Notes: a model not told the origin generated them from the letters alone. DNA of 40,998 nt from Candidatus Roizmanbacteria bacterium (GCA_013335175.1 JAAXWC010000004.1:1-40998); one strand, 5' to 3'. Positions 7,008-16,068 are shown, counted from the stretch's first letter. Made by a program: numbers and translations.

Positions 7008-7673
7008 TCATTTCCACTCTTGTTTCGTGATAATTTTGTAAAGTAGCGCAAGAAACATTCCAATAAAAAATCCACTTACATGAGCGAACCAAGCAATGCC
7101 TCCCTGATTTAAATCGATGGCAACCAAAGAACCAATACCATAAATAAACTGGGTAATAAACCAATATGCCAAAAATAGCCAGACAGGTATTTCAAAGAGA
7201 GTTAGGAAGAGAAAAATGGGTATAAGAACTTTCACATATGCTTTACTAAAAAACACAAAATATGCCCCTGCAATGCCGGAAACTGCCCCAGAAGCACCTA
7301 CCAGAGGCAAACTACTTTGTGGGATAAGAATATATTGAGCTAATGTTGCGATTATTCCACAAAAGAGATAGAAAACACAGTAGCTTGCATGTCCAATTCT
7401 TCCTTCTACATTATCGCCAAAGATATAGAGAAACCACATATTTGATAGCACATGAAAAATTCCTCCGTGCATAAACATTGCTGAGAATATTTTAAAGTAA
7501 GAAGAATACTCGAGTACGTTAAATTGGGCTGATATGAAGCCATAATTATAAATATCCATCTCGATTCCTCCGCTGCTAAATTGGTACGAAAATATAAATA
7601 CATTGAGGATAATAATAATGAGGTTTACAATAGGAAAGCGTGTAGTTGGGGCCGTATCTGAAATAGGGAACAT
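7008..7673 (-). CDS. rhomboid family intramembrane serine protease
   Basis: 221 aa from the Met at 7673 (MFPISDTAP), the usual rhomboid N-terminus; a longer frame reaches 7700. Six or more membrane segments are present. The catalytic serine sits in GASGA (S128) and the histidine in WFAHVSGF (H198). The family motif HGGIFHVLSNMWFLYIFG (69-86) supplies the conserved His/Asn region. The protein would cleave membrane-protein substrates within the bilayer. A TATACT box lies 13 nt before the chosen start. No neighbour indicates its substrate. All expected catalytic residues are present. Confidence 0.92.
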   Translation of the reverse strand: MFPISDTAPTTRFPIVNLIIIILNVFIFSYQFSSGGIEMDIYNYGFISAQFNVLEYSSYFKIFSAMFMHGGIFHVLSNMWFLYIFGDNVEGRIGHASYCVFYLFCGIIATLAQYILIPQSSLPLVGASGAVSGIAGAYFVFFSKAYVKVLIPIFLFLTLFEIPVWLFLAYWFITQFIYGIGSLVAIDLNQGGIAWFAHVSGFFIGMFLALLYKIITKQEWK

Positions 7674-7746
7674 ACAAATAAGCAAAAGTATAATATGCAA
7701 GGCCCCAAAGTATAATTGTTCACCGCAAGAAGTAGGTAAGAAGACG

Positions 7747-8970
7747 TTATCGGGCTGTAATATGTTCAGCGAGCCATCCGGAAATTTGCTCTATGTTAAA
7801 AGATTTCCAATCGGTTGCTCCAATTTGAAATAAAGTCGCACCCAGCACATAATTGTCTCTTTGAATCTGCGTATCGAACCACTGCAACCACTTTTCGTAT
7901 TCTTCATTGGAAACGCGAGCTAAATATCCGCTCGTTTCAGGGTTTCCTTCCCTGTCTATTCCTGCTTCAGATAAAATCATCGGCAAATTCACAAGAGTTG
8001 GCTCCAACTCAACAATAAGTGAATGAAGGAGTCGGTAGCGCAATGACGTATACTGCTCTTGAGTTTCATCAGTAGTGTATTGATAAGTGTACGCATGATA
8101 ACAAAGTGCTCCCGCCGTTGCGTATGCTTTTTTCAATGCAGGTAGAAATTCCTGGAGCTTCTCTTTGATCGCTCCTGTATCGCCCGGAGGATTCCCAACC
8201 GGGATACTCCCAATACAGGTTCTCATACCACTCTGAGCATTGAGTTCAATTGTTTTTGACCAAAATGTATTGAGCCATGCTGCTTGTTCTTTTGTGTTCC
8301 AATCGGGAGTGGAGTTTGTTTCATTTGGGGCTTCTATATAGGTAAAAATATGTTTGTCATTCCCCAATTTATCAAGTACTGGTTTAATAACCGTTTCGTA
8401 ATAATCAGAGGCAGATTGTTCCGGATCATTTGCAAGAGAATACTTTTTTATGTTATTGTACATAGACAAAACAACTATTCCACCCGAAATAGTATTTTTA
8501 TACGCTTTTGTAGCCTCCAGCAACGAAGTATTTGCTTGAGGATCGAGTACACGGATAATTCTTGGCTTTGCAGCAATAATTTTTTTTGCGCCTTCTGAAT
8601 AGGTGTCTATAAGAAAAATTCCTAGTTTAGATGAAGCTACCGTTGGAGCTTTGTTTGGTTCCGTAATTCCATTCGTCATGCTCACGAGTAGTTGGGAAAT
8701 AGCACTCACTGTATCTGTTTTTTTTGCTTCTTGCGTGGCTGTTTTTTGAATCGGACGTGAAGAGGGCAGGGGAGTGGTTTGTGAAGAGGAGACTTCTTCG
8801 GGATACGATACTGCTGCTTGTTTTTTTGTCGATAGTGTTAGGAGTACCGCACCTATTGCAAAAAGAAATGCTCCGACGATAACACTAATGTAAATAAGTG
8901 TTTTGTGAGTGTTATACTGTTTGAACGTGTTCTCCATAGAATCAGGGGTGGAATATAGTGTTTTTTTCAT
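7747..8970 (-). CDS. membrane-anchored glycoside hydrolase-like TIM-barrel protein
   Basis: 407 aa from the Met at 8970 (MKKTLYS). A short cytoplasmic part is followed by one membrane segment (residues 25-47), a Ser/Thr/Pro-rich linker to about 112, and a barrel-like domain starting LGIFLIDTYSEGAKKI. The strands fit a clan GH-A architecture: an Asn-Glu pair in YIEAPNE (E217, candidate acid/base) and LSEAGI (E335, candidate nucleophile), with an HAY motif at 292-294 between them. Such proteins hydrolyse or bind cell-surface glycans. The exact GH family is not recognised, and activity is inferred from only these two glutamates. It is single-gene; the flanking genes are a rhomboid and tRNA-Ser. 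Confidence 0.6.
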   Translation of the reverse strand: MKKTLYSTPDSMENTFKQYNTHKTLIYISVIVGAFLFAIGAVLLTLSTKKQAAVSYPEEVSSSQTTPLPSSRPIQKTATQEAKKTDTVSAISQLLVSMTNGITEPNKAPTVASSKLGIFLIDTYSEGAKKIIAAKPRIIRVLDPQANTSLLEATKAYKNTISGGIVVLSMYNNIKKYSLANDPEQSASDYYETVIKPVLDKLGNDKHIFTYIEAPNETNSTPDWNTKEQAAWLNTFWSKTIELNAQSGMRTCIGSIPVGNPPGDTGAIKEKLQEFLPALKKAYATAGALCYHAYTYQYTTDETQEQYTSLRYRLLHSLIVELEPTLVNLPMILSEAGIDREGNPETSGYLARVSNEEYEKWLQWFDTQIQRDNYVLGATLFQIGATDWKSFNIEQISGWLAEHITAR

Positions 8971-9018
8971 TATAATATAAACACGAAACATTTGCGTGAT
9001 AGTCCGCCAACAATCGCT

Positions 9019-9099
9019 CTTTGAGACGTCGAATGAATAATGGTGAGTGAAGTCTCAAAGTAAGATGTGGTGGAGTTGAATCTCGACCGGTAGGTCGAG
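9019..9099. other. two hairpins upstream of tRNA-Ser
   Basis: CTTTGAGAC (9019-9027) pairs with GTCTCAAAG (9052-9060), and CTCGACC (9082-9088) with GGTCGAG (9093-9099). The region also has AGTCCGCCAACAA just before the first arm, a 13-bp word that also occurs in the repeats next to tRNA-Leu. Confidence 0.5.
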
Positions 9100-9147
9100 A
9101 ACAAGACAGTATCAGTAGTTTATCGGCTATTGGTTAACAATCCGTTT

Positions 9148-9235
9148 GGAAGGGTGCAGAGAGTGGTTGAATCGGCACGCCTGGAAAGCGTGTATGGCAG
9201 CAATGTCATCGCGGGTTCGAATCCCGCCCCTTCCG
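9148..9235 (+). tRNA. tRNA-Ser (anticodon GGA)
   Basis: GGAAGGG (from 9148) pairs with CCCTTCC (9228-9234), with discriminator G at 9235. The anticodon stem CACGC/GCGTG encloses loop CTGGAAA, giving anticodon GGA. A long variable arm (class II) and T-arm GCGGGTTCGAATCCCGC are present. CCA is not fully encoded (GCA follows). A GAAGCCC/GGGCTTC hairpin (9244-9271) lies just downstream. Confidence 0.93.
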
Positions 9236-9326
9236 CATTCGCCGAAGCCCATATGAGCGTAGGCGGGCTTCATCAATGCTTTGGCAGACTAGTTTGTTGT
9301 GACAATCAATTTATCTGAGGAAATGG

Positions 9327-9344
9327 TTACACCACATGGTGTAA
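9327..9344. promoter_or_regulatory. 8-bp dyad before the coiled-coil gene
   Basis: TTACACCA and TGGTGTAA are perfectly inverted with a 2-nt centre, 15 bp upstream of the ATG at 9360. This is operator-like; a TAAAAT box partly overlaps its right arm. Confidence 0.4.
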
Positions 9345-9359
9345 AATTAACATACTATT

Positions 9360-9767
9360 ATGATAACTACCCAAACATCGCTCGAGAAACTTCAATTGGA
9401 AGAGGAGGAACTCGCAAGGGAAACAGAGCTTATCAAAAAGATGGAACAAAGAATAGCGGCCGATGAAAAACGAATTCTTCATGAAGAAAAAATGGTAGAA
9501 TCTACTCTCAAAGCATCAGGAATAGCAGGTGATTTGGGGATGACAACTATCTTTGGCCGAACTCAGAAATTGAGAAACATCTTCATAAAAAGAGTAAGCA
9601 AACACAAATTTATCACTACACTTCTTGTAACTACTGGAATTGTTCTTGTATGGCGTGGAATCTGGCACCTTGCCGATGAAACACCCATTTTGTCTATTGC
9701 AGCTGTTTCGTTCGTTGTGGGAATACTTATCCTTTGGGTTATAGACCGGTTTACTGAGTTGAGATAA
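9360..9767 (+). CDS. coiled-coil protein with two membrane segments
   Basis: 135 aa. Residues 5-50 are strongly charged with heptad-like Leu/Ile spacing (LEKLQLEEEELARETELIKK), predicting a coiled coil. Hydrophobic helices at about 78-97 (FITTLLVTTGIVLVWRGIWH) and 104-125 (ILSIAAVSFVVGILILWVID) follow, so it is likely an inner-membrane protein with a cytoplasmic coil. I do not recognise a named family. Similar small coil-plus-hairpin proteins are common in CPR genomes. It stands alone between tRNA-Ser and a decayed ferredoxin fragment. No clear Shine-Dalgarno precedes the ATG. Confidence 0.65.
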   Translation: MITTQTSLEKLQLEEEELARETELIKKMEQRIAADEKRILHEEKMVESTLKASGIAGDLGMTTIFGRTQKLRNIFIKRVSKHKFITTLLVTTGIVLVWRGIWHLADETPILSIAAVSFVVGILILWVIDRFTELR

Positions 9768-9783
9768 TAAGGGATAATTTATT

Positions 9784-9857
9784 CTTCTACAACAATCGCC
9801 TGGTTGCAGCAAACAGCAGCGGCATCGTTTGCTTTTTGTTGAATCAACAGATACTTT
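9784..9857 (-). pseudogene. ferredoxin gene relic (internally deleted copy)
   Basis: Positions 9784-9842 match 17852-17910, the 3' part of the ferredoxin gene, with a single mismatch. Immediately after, TTGAATCAACAGA matches 18019-18031 near that gene's 5' end. The middle is missing, and the break falls at a TTTGTTGAA word present at both places, which suggests deletion between short repeats. The remaining reading frame lacks the Cys cluster. It lies between the coiled-coil gene and the 3' end of the GT39 gene. Confidence 0.75.
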
Positions 9858-9858
9858 C

Positions 9859-11817
9859 TTAGTTTGCTTTGATGCTCAATTTATAGAGCGTCATGGTGCC
9901 TCCGTAGTTTACTATCGTCCCGTTTGCCTTCACCCAGGAATTCACCGAATTATTTTCCATCGGGCCTCCGCGGCCACGACTGTCCGAATCAAGATAATAC
10001 TGCAACTGACCACTCGCAACCAACTTTTTTAATGAATCCACTGTCAGGGCATTGTCACTTCCATTAAATCCACCTACCGCCATAACCGGTGCACCGCCGG
10101 AAATCTGAATCGGGGCAGATTCATTTGCGGAAGCTACCGCAACAATCCACTTTGCAGTCCCTCGATGAGCAAGTAAATAGGAAACCAACGTTTTATCTGC
10201 ACTGGCGGATTCGTTATTTGTTCGCGAAACCGCTGTAGCACCCGGACCAGAGGTGGGAATACTCCCGGTATGGGCCGTTGTTATCGTAGAAAAGGTAAAC
10301 GCAAAAGGGCTCGCCAAACATACGCACAAAGCAAGGCATAAACTCAATCGTTGCCCCATTTGATTCTGTATCAATCGAAAAATAATAAGCAGACCACTTG
10401 CAAGAATACCACCCCAGAGAACTGCTGGAGTAAGCAATGGCCAGTAATTTCCGTAGTTTAATAAAACTACGCTTGTTCCGGTCGTGCTCAAAACCAAAGC
10501 TGGAAGTATCCACCAAAAATTTTCACTTTTATTATAGAGTTTTAATATTTCAGGAAGACCAAGTCCAACCAACGCAGCAATCGCAGGTGCCAACACAACT
10601 ACATAGTACGGATGAATAACACCACTCATTATGCTAAAAATACCGATGTGAAGTGCGAGCCACCCGAACCAAAATAGGGTAGCAGTTCGCTGCAAACTCA
10701 TTCGAGGTGCATAAAATATTTTTCCGATAAGAACCATAAAACATAGTGCTGCTGCGGGAAGAAACCAGCCAATATTGGGGCCGAAATCCGAGTTAAATAT
10801 ACGCAAAGCACCTGTTTTTCCACCAAAACCTGTTCCACCAGGTCCAGAGCCTCCTCCAGGGCCACCACCACCATATCCTCTGCCCGGCGGACCACCAGGC
10901 CCTCCAAAACCGCCCTCCATCTGACCAATCGGTGGGGGAGTATGATAGCCATCTTGCAGGGGAGGTTGCCCGATACCATGAGCAGGTCCGCCTTTCCCCG
11001 TTGCTCCATTTCCTAAAATTCGACTTAACCCATTGTATCCCGTAATTAAATCCCACACCGAGTTACTCGAGCTACTTCCGATGTAAGGACGTGCCTGAAC
11101 CGGCGTAACTGACACAGCCACCGTCCACCAAAGCGTGGCAACAATGGTAATGATACCGACGACAAACAGCTGATATATCCGTTTGTACCATGGGACCGGT
11201 GCAAAGATCAGATACAACAGAACCATAACCGGCAGCAATATCAACCCCTGCAACATTTTCGTATTAAAAGCGCAACCAGTGAAGATGGCAGTTAGAGAGA
11301 GCCACAAAACGGGCTTTTTTGAATCAAACGCCCGCAAAAATGTATACGCGCTCGCGGTTAAAAACATCGTTAAAAATCCGTCTGGATTATTAAATCGGAA
11401 CATAAGAGCGGCGACAGGGGAGAGAAGCATAATAATTCCTGCAAGAGCCGCACTCTGAAACTGAGCAATTCTTCTGACAGTTGCATACACTAAACCAACG
11501 GTAATTACTCCTGACAGTGCATTCGGAGCAAGCATGCTCCAACTTGAAAAACCAAAAATACGCGCACTCAGTGCCATGATCCAGATGGCCATCGGTGGTT
11601 TATCGACCGTTATAAAATTTGAGCCATCAAGACTCCCAAAGAAAAATGCTTTCCAAGAAGTACTCGCTGCCTGAACAGCGGCGGCATAATAACTATTGGC
11701 ATATCCATTATGGGAGAGATCAAAGAAATATACTCCGGTTGCCGTGAGCATTAAGAGTATAAAAAATAGTTTTTCCCATCGCTGTGTTCCTTCGAAAATC
11801 GATTTTATCAATTTCAT
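9859..11817 (-). CDS. GT39/PMT-type membrane glycosyltransferase with Gly-rich loop
   Basis: About 652 aa from the Met at 11817 (MKLIKSIFEG); the frame is open to 11838. It is a polytopic GT-C protein of the PMT_2/ArnT-like superfamily: NGYANSYYAAAVQAASTSWK with early extracytoplasmic acidic motifs, VDKPPMAIW, then FRFNNPDGFLTMF. A Gly/Pro-rich loop at about residues 290-345 is typical of the YkcA/YkcB-like subgroup. It ends in a soluble domain (VSYLLAHRGTAKWIVAVASA). It would transfer a sugar from a polyprenyl-phosphate donor to an envelope acceptor. A TTAA-type response-regulator motif lies just upstream. The terminator of the DUF5666 operon separates it from the exporter genes, so it seems to be a separate unit under the same regulator. 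Confidence 0.85.
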   Translation of the reverse strand: MKLIKSIFEGTQRWEKLFFILLMLTATGVYFFDLSHNGYANSYYAAAVQAASTSWKAFFFGSLDGSNFITVDKPPMAIWIMALSARIFGFSSWSMLAPNALSGVITVGLVYATVRRIAQFQSAALAGIIMLLSPVAALMFRFNNPDGFLTMFLTASAYTFLRAFDSKKPVLWLSLTAIFTGCAFNTKMLQGLILLPVMVLLYLIFAPVPWYKRIYQLFVVGIITIVATLWWTVAVSVTPVQARPYIGSSSSNSVWDLITGYNGLSRILGNGATGKGGPAHGIGQPPLQDGYHTPPPIGQMEGGFGGPGGPPGRGYGGGGPGGGSGPGGTGFGGKTGALRIFNSDFGPNIGWFLPAAALCFMVLIGKIFYAPRMSLQRTATLFWFGWLALHIGIFSIMSGVIHPYYVVVLAPAIAALVGLGLPEILKLYNKSENFWWILPALVLSTTGTSVVLLNYGNYWPLLTPAVLWGGILASGLLIIFRLIQNQMGQRLSLCLALCVCLASPFAFTFSTITTAHTGSIPTSGPGATAVSRTNNESASADKTLVSYLLAHRGTAKWIVAVASANESAPIQISGGAPVMAVGGFNGSDNALTVDSLKKLVASGQLQYYLDSDSRGRGGPMENNSVNSWVKANGTIVNYGGTMTLYKLSIKAN

Positions 11818-11840
11818 ATGCCCCATGGTACAAAACAAAC

Positions 11841-11857
11841 CTTAAGAATTGCTAAAG
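11841..11857 (-). promoter_or_regulatory. predicted response-regulator box before GT39 gene
   Basis: CTTTAG-N5-CTTAAG on the minus strand (hexamers 11 bp apart) matches the boxes before the exporter operon and the two-component operon, with one base changed. It lies 24 bp upstream of the chosen start. Confidence 0.45.
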
Positions 11858-11874
11858 GTCTCGTATCAAATAAA

Positions 11875-11900
11875 TAGCGCCCTTCCGAAGAAGGGCGCTA
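11875..11900 (-). terminator. intrinsic terminator of the exporter/DUF5666 operon
   Basis: TAGCGCCCTT (11875-11884) and AAGGGCGCTA (11891-11900) form a perfect GC-rich 10-bp stem with a 6-nt loop, followed on the minus strand by TTTATTTG. It lies 26 bp after the DUF5666 gene stop. Confidence 0.85.
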
Positions 11901-11926
11901 CGTGCAGATTCTTATTCTTTGTTCTG

Positions 11927-12448
11927 CTATTTATTGGTTGTCTGTTCTCCTGGTTGCCCTGGTGGTTGTCCGCCTCCAGATACTCCCGGGAAAAGACCCG
12001 TACCAATGGCTATTGTTTGAGCAGTAACCGTTCCATCTGTTCCTTCAGAACCAATGACATTAATCTGTGTTCCTGTTTTTAACTCAGAAACAGCAGCTTC
12101 TGTTGTTTTGTTCACTTTGGTCTGAGTTGAATAGATAACGATTTTTGAACTCCCATCCTGCGTTTTTACCGTAATCGAATCTTTGTCAATACTGACAATC
12201 TCTCCGCTTATCGGTCTTTTCCCTTGCGCGTTTGCTCCGCTTGTGGGCCGTGTTCCACTTGTAGTGGTTCCCGAGCCACCATTCCCTCCCTGAGCATTTT
12301 CAGGTTGCGCATTTGTTCCTGCAAACTGTGCGGATGGGCTTGTGCCGTTCTGACTCTTTTGATATTGAAGTCCACCAAAAAATCCAAATATCCCTGTAAA
12401 AATTCCGACAACAATAACCGTTATTAAATTAAATTTTTTTTCTTGCAT
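11927..12448 (-). CDS. DUF5666 domain protein, membrane-anchored
   Basis: 173 aa. An N-terminal membrane segment (LITVIVVGIFTGIFGFFGGL) is followed by a Gly/Thr/Ser/Asn-rich linker and a small OB-like domain (ISGEIVSIDKDSITVKTQDG, then TQINVIGSEGTDGTVTAQTI) that fits DUF5666. The tail is Gly/Pro-rich (GVSGGGQPPGQPGEQ), like the tail of the adaptor protein. DUF5666 proteins have no proven function. The strong Shine-Dalgarno AAGGAGGTGA precedes the ATG. It is the last gene after the MacAB-like exporter and is followed by a terminator, so it is likely co-transcribed and may sit with the exporter outside the membrane. Confidence 0.8.
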   Translation of the reverse strand: MQEKKFNLITVIVVGIFTGIFGFFGGLQYQKSQNGTSPSAQFAGTNAQPENAQGGNGGSGTTTSGTRPTSGANAQGKRPISGEIVSIDKDSITVKTQDGSSKIVIYSTQTKVNKTTEAAVSELKTGTQINVIGSEGTDGTVTAQTIAIGTGLFPGVSGGGQPPGQPGEQTTNK

Positions 12449-12551
12449 TTTTATTTCACCTCCTTTCTAACTACAACTAATTCGTTTTAATTTTCCTTAC
12501 CTCATTTCCTCGTCATCGTGTACGCGAGGATGACAACGTTACCCACCTCCT

Positions 12552-13775
12552 TTATTCGTACCTCAGCGCCTCAATAGGTTGTAAACTTGCCGCTTTCCGT
12601 GCTGGATACCAGCCGAAAATAATTCCTATTCCTGTCGATACTGCAAAAGCTAAAAATACTGAACTTAAAGAAATTACAAACGTAGAACTGGCAATTTTTG
12701 TGTATACATAAAAACCACCTACACCAAAAATAATCCCAATGAGTCCACCCGTAAAAGTGAGAATGACAGACTCAATAAGAAACTGCATAATAATTACTTT
12801 CTTCTTCGCACCTAGCGCTTTACGAAGGCCTATTTCCCGAGTGCGCTCTGTTACGGTAACTAACATAATATTCATAATTCCAATACCTCCGACGAGCAAC
12901 GAAATCGCCGCAACACCCGATAGGAGAGCTGTAAAAGTCCCACTTACTTGAGAAACGGTATTTAAAATATCCTGTTGCGACATAATGGTAAAATCAGCAC
13001 TTGCCGGACTGCTAATTTTATGACGGGATAGCAGCAAATAGCCAACCTGATTCTGAGCGCGGATCATAACATCAGAGCTTTTTGCTTCAAGATAAATTGA
13101 ACTTAAATACTTCACCCCAAACAACTGTTTTTGAGCTGTGGAGAGGGGAACAAATATCATATCGTCCTGATTCGTCATTCCCGATCCTCCCTTTGAAGAT
13201 GTTATTCCAATAATTTTGAACGATTGCCCGCTAATTCGTATTTCCTGACCGATAATATTAGTATTTCCATCGAACAGATCATCAACAACCGTAGGTCCCA
13301 AAACAGCTACTTTTGTATTTGAAGCTACGTCTCGTGCAGTAATAAACGACCCACTTGCCAAAGTAATTTGACGGACGGAAGCGTAGTTTGCGGTAACCCC
13401 ATAAATTTGTGTATTGGTATTGCTTTTTCCCGCAATTACCTGACCTCGGCTGGAATAAACAGGGGACACTTGTTTAACGGTGGTTATTTTTGAAGAACTT
13501 TCAATGGCCTTCGCATCGTCGTAGGTAAGGGTTGTTCGCCCTCCTGCTGCACCGCGAACACCGCCAGAAGTTTGCGATCCAGGAGACACCGTAAGTAAAT
13601 TAGATCCAAGCGATTGAATCTGCGACTGAACCGCCTGTTGACTTGCCTGCCCGAGTGATACAAGGGCAATCACACTCCCAATACCAATAATAATGCCAAG
13701 CACGGCAAGACCAGTTCGCAGTTTGTTCACCGCTAAATTTCGATAACTTGTTATGATCAGTTTGAAAATATTCAT
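12552..13775 (-). CDS. MacB-like ABC transporter permease
   Basis: 407 aa with the MacB/FtsX layout: an N-terminal membrane helix (LRTGLAVLGIIIGIGSVIAL), a large periplasmic MacB_PCD domain (residues ~45-240), then three helices in the FtsX domain (GVAAISLLVGGIGIMNIMLV, a middle helix, and a last one before GWYPARKAASLQPIEALRYE). The motif VTERTREIGLRKALGAKK is the cytoplasmic coupling loop. It starts 7 nt after its ATPase partner and would form a mechanotransmission-type exporter with the ATPase and the HlyD-like adaptor. The substrate is unknown. It is full length. Confidence 0.92.
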   Translation of the reverse strand: MNIFKLIITSYRNLAVNKLRTGLAVLGIIIGIGSVIALVSLGQASQQAVQSQIQSLGSNLLTVSPGSQTSGGVRGAAGGRTTLTYDDAKAIESSSKITTVKQVSPVYSSRGQVIAGKSNTNTQIYGVTANYASVRQITLASGSFITARDVASNTKVAVLGPTVVDDLFDGNTNIIGQEIRISGQSFKIIGITSSKGGSGMTNQDDMIFVPLSTAQKQLFGVKYLSSIYLEAKSSDVMIRAQNQVGYLLLSRHKISSPASADFTIMSQQDILNTVSQVSGTFTALLSGVAAISLLVGGIGIMNIMLVTVTERTREIGLRKALGAKKKVIIMQFLIESVILTFTGGLIGIIFGVGGFYVYTKIASSTFVISLSSVFLAFAVSTGIGIIFGWYPARKAASLQPIEALRYE

Positions 13776-13782
13776 AGTTTGG

Positions 13783-14487
13783 TTATATTTTTTTCTGCTC
13801 TTTATTTAAAATATCTTCACCGATTTTTCCATCTTTTATGTAAATAATTCGTTTTGCAAAATGGGCAATATCCGGTTCGTGGGTAATCATGATAATAGTA
13901 TGGCCTTTGTCGTTTAGCTTTTGAAAAATGCCCATAATTTCATCTGCCTGAGCACTTGAAATATTTCCAGTTGCCTCATCGGCAAGAAGAATTGCAGGAT
14001 CCATTACCAGCGCTCGCGCTATTGCAACGCGCTGTTGCTGCCCACCCGATAGTTGGTTGGATGAATGGTGGACACGATCTTGTAGCCCTACCAACTCGAG
14101 GAATCTGAGTGCCCGATCTTTTTGCTCCTGATCCGATACTCCTGCGTAGCTCATCGGCAACATGACATTGTCCAAAGCGGTCGTGCGGGGAAGCAAATTA
14201 TATGCCTGAAACACAAATCCAATTTTTCTATTTCTAATATCGGCCAGTTCATCTTCCGTCAATTTTTCAACTGTTTCACCGTCCAAAATATATTTTCCAC
14301 TTGTTGGTTGATCGAGCGCACCTAAAATATGCATGAGTGTCGATTTACCCGAACCGGAGGGACCCATAATAGCGACAAACTCACCCTTGTAAATGGTCAG
14401 GGAAATATCGGATAACGCAACCGTCTCCATATCTCCCATTTTGTATATTTTTGACAAATGAGATATCTCAATTATTGGAGTGTTCAT
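13783..14487 (-). CDS. MacB/LolD-type ABC transporter ATPase
   Basis: 234 aa. Walker [10 protein letters not shown] (42-50), Q-loop in [10 protein letters not shown] (91-100), signature LSGGQQQR (146-153), Walker [10 protein letters not shown] (166-174; the common DEPTG is DEATG here) and switch histidine in [10 protein letters not shown]. It is full length for the family. The gene is packed between the adaptor (6 nt upstream) and the permease (7 nt downstream), so the three form one export unit. ATP binding and hydrolysis residues are all present. Confidence 0.95.
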   Translation of the reverse strand: MNTPIIEISHLSKIYKMGDMETVALSDISLTIYKGEFVAIMGPSGSGKSTLMHILGALDQPTSGKYILDGETVEKLTEDELADIRNRKIGFVFQAYNLLPRTTALDNVMLPMSYAGVSDQEQKDRALRFLELVGLQDRVHHSSNQLSGGQQQRVAIARALVMDPAILLADEATGNISSAQADEIMGIFQKLNDKGHTIIMITHEPDIAHFAKRIIYIKDGKIGEDILNKEQKKI

Positions 14488-14492
14488 AGGTA

Positions 14493-15917
14493 TTAAAAAC
14501 CAGGTGGTCCTCCTCCTCCTGTCATCCCTCCAGGCATACTGTTACTTTTATTACTACTTTTTGAACTAGAATTTTTTGAAGTACTACTAAACGATGAAGT
14601 GGTATTGTTCTCACTTGCTGAATTAGCAGAGATCATATTGGTTATAATGGCATCTCCTTCTGAGAGTCCTGATGTAATCTCTGTTTGAGTATCGTCCGAG
14701 CTCCCGGTTGTAACTGCTACCGTTGAAACCTTACTATTTTTAAGTACCGAAACCGTCGAAGTATTGTTTGTGGTGGTAATTGCAGCAGAAGGGATAAGGA
14801 GAACATCAGTTTTTACATTTGTGATTATAGAGGTTGATACCGCCATATTCGGATAAATTGCCACATCGGTTTTATCGAGGAGAATGGTAACAGGATAGGA
14901 AGTTACCCCCGAGCTAACACTTCCTGAAGTATCAACCGCCAGAACTTTCCCGGTAAATGATTTACTGCTATATGCGTCCAACGTTATCACTACTTTCTGA
15001 TTTGGCACCACATTGATTACATCTGATTCCGTCAGATTGACCGTGGCCTGAAGCTGTCCATCGGTACTATAAATTTTTCCAATTTTTTGTGAAGTTATCG
15101 TATTGCTCGAATCTGATGAGCTCGCGGTCGTTGATGTCGCTGTTTTTGAAGTTGAAGAACTCGAGATAATCACCCCCGTTGCAAGTGAAAGATTATTTAC
15201 CGTTCCATCTATAGGGGCCGTAATAATGGAGGATACTTCATCATAATCGCGCAGTGCCGCTGTTACTTTTGCCCGCGCTTTCGCTATTTCTGCGTCTGCC
15301 GTTTTATATTTATTTTCTGATTCTGCAAATGCTTTATACGCCTTATCGACATTTTTGTCTACAATCGTTCGTTCCGAAAGCGTCCATTCTTTTTTTGTTG
15401 CCGGATTTAGTGGTTCCAGATCTTTTGTCTTTACCGCATCTTCCGCATCGAGAATAGCCTGTCGGTCTTTCCACATTTGAATATCATATTCATCTTTCGT
15501 TTTTTCCGCAGTTTTCACCGCATTGAGTGTATCGATATAATTAGACCATGCCGTTGCTTGTTGTTCTAACCCGTATTCATCCAACGTAAGTTCTGCAATT
15601 TTTTGGCCTTTTTTCACGACATCTCCATTGGTAACATAGACGGTTTTTATTGTGCCTGTTGCGGCCGTGGTAATATTGGTACTATTCCCCGATGAAATGG
15701 TCCCCGAGGCAGTGATCGAGGTGGTAAGTGTCCCTTTGGCGGCTTTTGCCGTTTGGTACTGTATTTTTTTTGTTTGAAACCGGGGAATTACCAACTTCAC
15801 TCCAACACCGATTCCGATAAGAATAATAAGAAATAGAATTTTATTCTTTATCGAGGTGTGCAAAAGAGCAGAAAATAGCTTGGTTAGATTTTGTTTTATA
15901 TGAGTTAAAATGTGCAT
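14493..15917 (-). CDS. HlyD/MacA-like periplasmic adaptor protein
   Basis: 474 aa. One N-terminal membrane helix (ILFLIILIGIGVGVKLVIPR) is followed by the first lipoyl half (GTIKTVYVTNGDVVKKGQKI), a hairpin of charged helices (about 125-220), the second lipoyl half (ITAPIDGTVNNLSLATGVII), a beta-barrel domain and a membrane-proximal domain. The C-terminus is Ser-rich and ends in PGGMTGGGGPPGF. This is the adaptor of a MacAB-like exporter. In a cell without an outer membrane it may only reach into the cell wall. It is the first gene of the operon; three TTAA elements spaced by 11 bp lie just upstream. Confidence 0.9.
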   Translation of the reverse strand: MHILTHIKQNLTKLFSALLHTSIKNKILFLIILIGIGVGVKLVIPRFQTKKIQYQTAKAAKGTLTTSITASGTISSGNSTNITTAATGTIKTVYVTNGDVVKKGQKIAELTLDEYGLEQQATAWSNYIDTLNAVKTAEKTKDEYDIQMWKDRQAILDAEDAVKTKDLEPLNPATKKEWTLSERTIVDKNVDKAYKAFAESENKYKTADAEIAKARAKVTAALRDYDEVSSIITAPIDGTVNNLSLATGVIISSSSTSKTATSTTASSSDSSNTITSQKIGKIYSTDGQLQATVNLTESDVINVVPNQKVVITLDAYSSKSFTGKVLAVDTSGSVSSGVTSYPVTILLDKTDVAIYPNMAVSTSIITNVKTDVLLIPSAAITTTNNTSTVSVLKNSKVSTVAVTTGSSDDTQTEITSGLSEGDAIITNMISANSASENNTTSSFSSTSKNSSSKSSNKSNSMPGGMTGGGGPPGF

Positions 15918-15940
15918 GAATTTAACATAATTAATAATTC

Positions 15941-15966
15941 TTAATGTTTCCTTAAGATCTGTTTAA
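15941..15966 (-). promoter_or_regulatory. predicted response-regulator boxes before exporter operon
   Basis: Three TTAA cores start at 15941, 15952 and 15963, exactly 11 bp apart. On the minus strand the two nearest the gene read CTTAAG-N5-ATTAAGAAT. This direct-repeat geometry is what OmpR/PmrA-type dimers bind. The boxes lie 24-50 bp before the adaptor ATG, in the -35 region. Confidence 0.6.
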
Positions 15967-16068
15967 AGATATATCTGGCGAATTGGCAAATCTGATATCT
16001 TATTTTAAAAATGCTTTATGTGGAGTATATGAAAAAAAGCTTAAGAATCTCTTTGCATATTCTTACGA

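Noticed and set aside
10698-11056. Trp/Gly-rich frames opposite or beside the GT39 Gly-rich loop
   Set aside because: Shadows of the repetitive glycine codons in the GT39 gene, with no start signals of their own.
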